Shown here one piece after another: positions 59,834 through 64,000 of a DNA stretch of 64,000 nt. The DNA comes from Desulfotignum sp. (GTDB lineage: Bacteria; Desulfobacterota; Desulfobacteria; Desulfobacterales; Desulfobacteraceae), in the NCBI GenBank assembly GCA_011390635.1, contig JAABSA010000001.1, positions 224,839 to 288,838 of the forward strand. Direction: 5' to 3'. The first letter of the stretch is position 1, and the number at the start of each line of letters is the position of its first letter. The notes below the pieces were generated by a model. It ran no database searches. It saw nothing but the letters and a program-made list of their open reading frames with translations, and was not told the origin of the DNA. A program made the position numbers and the translations under genes.

Positions 59834-62642
59834 CATCATTATCCAGGGTGCCAGGGAACACAACCTGAAAAACATTGATGTGACGATTCCCAAAAACCGC
59901 CTCACGGTGATCACGGGACTGTCCGGTTCAGGCAAATCCACCCTGGCCTTTGACACCCTGTATGCCGAAGGACAGCGGCGGTATGTGGAATCTTTATCCA
60001 CATATGCCAGGCAGTTCTTAGGGCAGATGGACAAACCGGATGTGGATGTCATTGACGGTCTGTCTCCTGCCATATCCATTGAACAGAAAACCGCCGGCCA
60101 CAATCCCAGATCCACGGTGGGCACTGTAACTGAAATTTATGATTACCTGCGGCTGTTGTTCGCCAGGGTGGGAACCCCTTATTGTCATCTGTGCGGCAAA
60201 CCCATTCTGGCCATGTCGGTTGACCAGATCTGTGACCGAATCATGGCCATGAAACAGCAGACACGCATCATGCTTCTTGCACCCCTTATCCGGGACAAAA
60301 AAGGACGGCATGACACTGTTTTTTCCAAAATGATAAAACAAGGGTTTGCCAGGATCCGGGTGGATGGTCAGATATATCCTGCCCAGGACCATCCGGTTCT
60401 GGACAAAAACAAAAAACATGATATTGCAGCGGTTGTGGATCGCCTTATTATCAAACCCGGCATTGAAAAGCGGCTCACTGATTCTCTGGAACTTGCCCTG
60501 TCCCTGTCAGAAGGAACTGTCATCGTAATGGATATAACCCAAAACCGGGACATTTTGTACAGTGAAGCCGCCTTTTGCCACACCTGCCATATCAGTTATC
60601 CGGAACTTACCCCTGCCGCTTTTTCCTTTAACTCCCCCCATGGCGCCTGTCCCCATTGTGACGGTTTAGGAACCGTCACCGAGTTTGATCCTGATCTGAT
60701 CGTACCGGATCCTAATATCTCTTTACGCCAGGGGGCTGTACTTCCCTGGCAGAACCGTGATTCCGTCCAGTTCATGGAATTTTTGGATGCCCTTACCACC
60801 CATTTTAATGAAGATATTTATACCCCCTTTAAAGACTTGTCTTCTCCATTTCGCCATTCTCTTTTATTTGGATCCGGACAGGAAAAAATCAGCTTTTACA
60901 TGGAACGTGCCGGCAAAAAAATCATCTATAAAAAAACATTCGAGGGTATCATCCCCAATTTAAAACGGCGCTTTCATGAAACCGATTCCCCTGTTGTGCG
61001 TGATGATATCAAAAATTATATGAATTTTATTGCCTGCCCCCAATGCAAAGGTACCCGCCTGAATCCCGCTTCTGCCTGTGTCAGGATCGGAAAATACACC
61101 ATCTGGGAACTTTGCAGCCTTTCTATTCCCAAGGCCCTGGCTGCCATTTCCGCACTGGAACTTACAGGAAAAAAAAAGGTCATTGCCGCTGGCATTCTGA
61201 GGGAACTTTTACAACGTCTGGGTTTTTTGGAAAACGTTGGCCTGGAATACCTGACCCTTTCCCGGTCTGCTGCCACCCTGTCCGGCGGTGAAAGCCAGAG
61301 AATCCGCCTGGCCACCCAGATCGGGTCCAGGCTTACAGGTGTTCTATATGTGCTGGATGAACCCAGTATCGGTCTGCACCAGAGAGATAATGCCAGGCTT
61401 ATCAAAACCCTCATGGATTTGAGGAACCTGGGCAATACCGTTGTGGTGGTGGAGCATGACCTACAGACCATAATATCCGCAGACCATGTCATCGATATCG
61501 GTCCAGGTGCCGGTATAAACGGGGGCCGGGTCATATTTTCCGGACCGCCTGAAGACCTGGCTGCCTGTGCAGATTCTCTGACAGGCCAATACCTGTGCGG
61601 TAAAAAAAAGATTCCTGTGCCAGCCACCCGCAGAAAAGGCAATGGCAAGACAGTAACCATTGTCAAGGCATCTGCCAATAATCTCAAACATATCACGGTT
61701 TCCTTTCCTTTGGGGTGCTTTATCTGTGTGACCGGCGTATCAGGATCAGGAAAATCCACGCTTGTATTGTCCACCCTGTACCAGGCCCTGTCCAACCAGA
61801 TCAACCATTCCCGGAAAACCGTGGGATGTCATGAAGAGATCACGGGCATTTCGTATCTGGACAAGGTCATTCACATTGATCAGTCCGCCATTGGAAAAAC
61901 CCCCCGGTCCAACCCGGGCACCTATACCGGTGTGCTCACCCATATCAGGGAATTGTTTGCAAAGACTCCGGAATCTCGTGCCAGGGGATATAAATCCGGC
62001 CGGTTCAGTTTTAATATCCGGGGCGGCAGGTGTGAGGCCTGTTCCGGGGATGGTATTGTCAAAATTGAGATGCATTTTCTGCCTGATGTGTATGTGGCCT
62101 GTGATGTGTGCAAAGGAAAACGCTACAACAGAGAAACCCTGGATATCAGATACAAGGGATACAATATCGCCCAGGTACTGGATATGACCATCAACCAGGC
62201 TGTCTTGTTCTTTGATAGAATATCCGCCATCCAGGTAAAACTTGCCACTTTGGCGGAAGTGGGGCTGGGCTATATCAAACTCGGGCAGTTTGCCACGACC
62301 CTTTCCGGAGGGGAAGCCCAACGGATCAAGCTGGCCAGAGAATTGTCCAAAAAAAGTACCGGAAAAACCATTTACATTCTGGATGAACCCACCACAGGGC
62401 TGCATGCCGATGACATAAACCGATTGTTATCGGTTCTGGACAGGCTGGCGGCTGCCGGCAACACAATTGTGGTCATAGAACATAACCTGGATGTAATCAA
62501 ATACGCCGATCATATCATTGACTTAGGTTTGGAAGGCGGTGACAAGGGCGGTCAGATCATTGCCCGGGGCACGCCTGAAAATGTGGCACAAACCAGCCAA
62601 TCTTATACCGGGTACTATCTGGCAAAGGTTCTCAACGGTTGA
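59826..62642 (+). CDS. uvrA: Excinuclease ABC subunit A
   Basis: [65 protein letters not shown]; two ABC modules with zinc-finger CXXC motifs. Confidence 0.97.
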
Positions 62643-62686
62643 ACAGCCTTTTGCACAGCCAAAGGCTATGACAAAAGCTGTGGCAT

Positions 62687-63268
62687 TTATGCCTGATGTG
62701 TTCTGTTTGAATCAATGACACAGATATCCGTGTCACAGGGGCAAGCCCCATCCACCTCAAAGGCATAGGCTATTCTGGATGCCTTTTTGTACAGATCAAC
62801 TGAAATTTCGGGAAAAAATGTGTCATCATCCAGGGAGTCCAACGCTTTTTTATCAGGAATTGCATCTATCCCCTGGCCTGTGACCTTGCCGGTAAGCCCA
62901 TTGATGATCTCAGCATCTTCACCATTGGTGGTCACAATGACAGGAATCTGGTAGGAAAAAACGATCCGGGACAAAGCCAGATTGGAGAGCCTGCGGGACA
63001 CAAGGGAACCTGGCGCATACCTTACCATCATACCGGTTTTTTCCCCTGATTGGACAAGAAAATCGATACGCAGAGAAGCGGATCTTTCCCGGGCATGGAT
63101 GATCACCGGCCAAAGGCTGAGGATCTCTTTTCTGTCATACCCGCAGATCTGGACCAGGTGACGGGCGATTTTTTGTCGGTACCGTTCATCATGGGTATCG
63201 GGCACAATGCTATTGGTCAAAAAATCGGTGAGTTCTCCCATAACAAGGTGGTGTGGATTTTTTTGCAT
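62687..63268 (-). CDS. Type I restriction enzyme HsdR N-terminal-domain-like protein
   Basis: RQKIARHLVQICGYDRKEI, RIDFLVQSGEKTGMMVRYAPGSLVSRRLSNLALSRI; stand-alone domain; start at MQKNPHH. Confidence 0.7.
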   Translation of the reverse strand: MQKNPHHLVMGELTDFLTNSIVPDTHDERYRQKIARHLVQICGYDRKEILSLWPVIIHARERSASLRIDFLVQSGEKTGMMVRYAPGSLVSRRLSNLALSRIVFSYQIPVIVTTNGEDAEIINGLTGKVTGQGIDAIPDKKALDSLDDDTFFPEISVDLYKKASRIAYAFEVDGACPCDTDICVIDSNRTHQA

Positions 63269-63343
63269 GGACCTCTCCTGTATCAGTAAAATGCGCCACA
63301 TAGATGTGTTGCATTATAATACGCCGGGCTCTGGTGTAAAGCA

Positions 63344-63384
63344 AAAAAGCCCTGACCGGTAGCTGTAACCGGTCAGGGCTTTTT
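63344..63384 (-). terminator. rRNA operon terminator
   Basis: AAAAAGCCCTGACCGGT-AGCTGTA-ACCGGTCAGGGCTTTTT, 17-bp perfect arms, immediately 3' of 5S on minus strand. Confidence 0.9.
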
Positions 63385-63392
63385 GATAGATA

Positions 63393-63510
<118 letters not shown>

Positions 63511-63660
63511 TAAGATGGTTTGGATCCGGCAACTTCTGAAGGCTTTATCCGCCAAAACCGCCGGCGGTACATGTCCCATGAATCCAAAAATTCGTTGCAG
63601 TAAATATTATGATAATGTGTTCTCATGAAAGCGTTTAAACCTGTAAGGGAAAAAAAAGTG

Positions 63661-64000
<340 letters not shown>

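Overview
A 64 kb window that looks like chromosomal backbone from a sulfate-reducing deltaproteobacterium (Desulfobacteraceae-like, judged from the Qrc complex and overall gene content; no search was run). Main blocks are: sppA(partial)-rpsA-cmk-hisC; a cell-wall salvage set (NamZ/DUF1343, a MurU-AmgK-like fusion, and Mpl further on) with plsB-like and dapB-like genes; a four-gene Qrc-type menaquinone reductase locus with a 52-aa ORF directly downstream; cytochrome c maturation (CcsA/ResB); an orphan RecD-like helicase; hemL; tRNA-Lys(CTT); a trpEGDCF operon without trpBA; murJ; rpsT; lptE-leuS; rpsF-rpsR-DUF2232-rplI-dnaB-hflX; a dnaA with a divergent DNA-binding signature next to an AT-rich, repeat-containing intergenic region; pdxA-uvrA; and the 3' part of an rRNA operon (5S and 23S, minus strand). 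I found no CRISPR array, prophage or intact transposon. The observations most worth a second look are the divergent DnaA motif with its flanking repeats, a diverged pair of intergenic repeats at about 27.6 kb and 49.4 kb (one spanned by an 18-bp perfect inverted repeat and followed by an orphan terminator-like hairpin), the 52-aa ORF beside Qrc, and the clustered UDP-MurNAc salvage genes.
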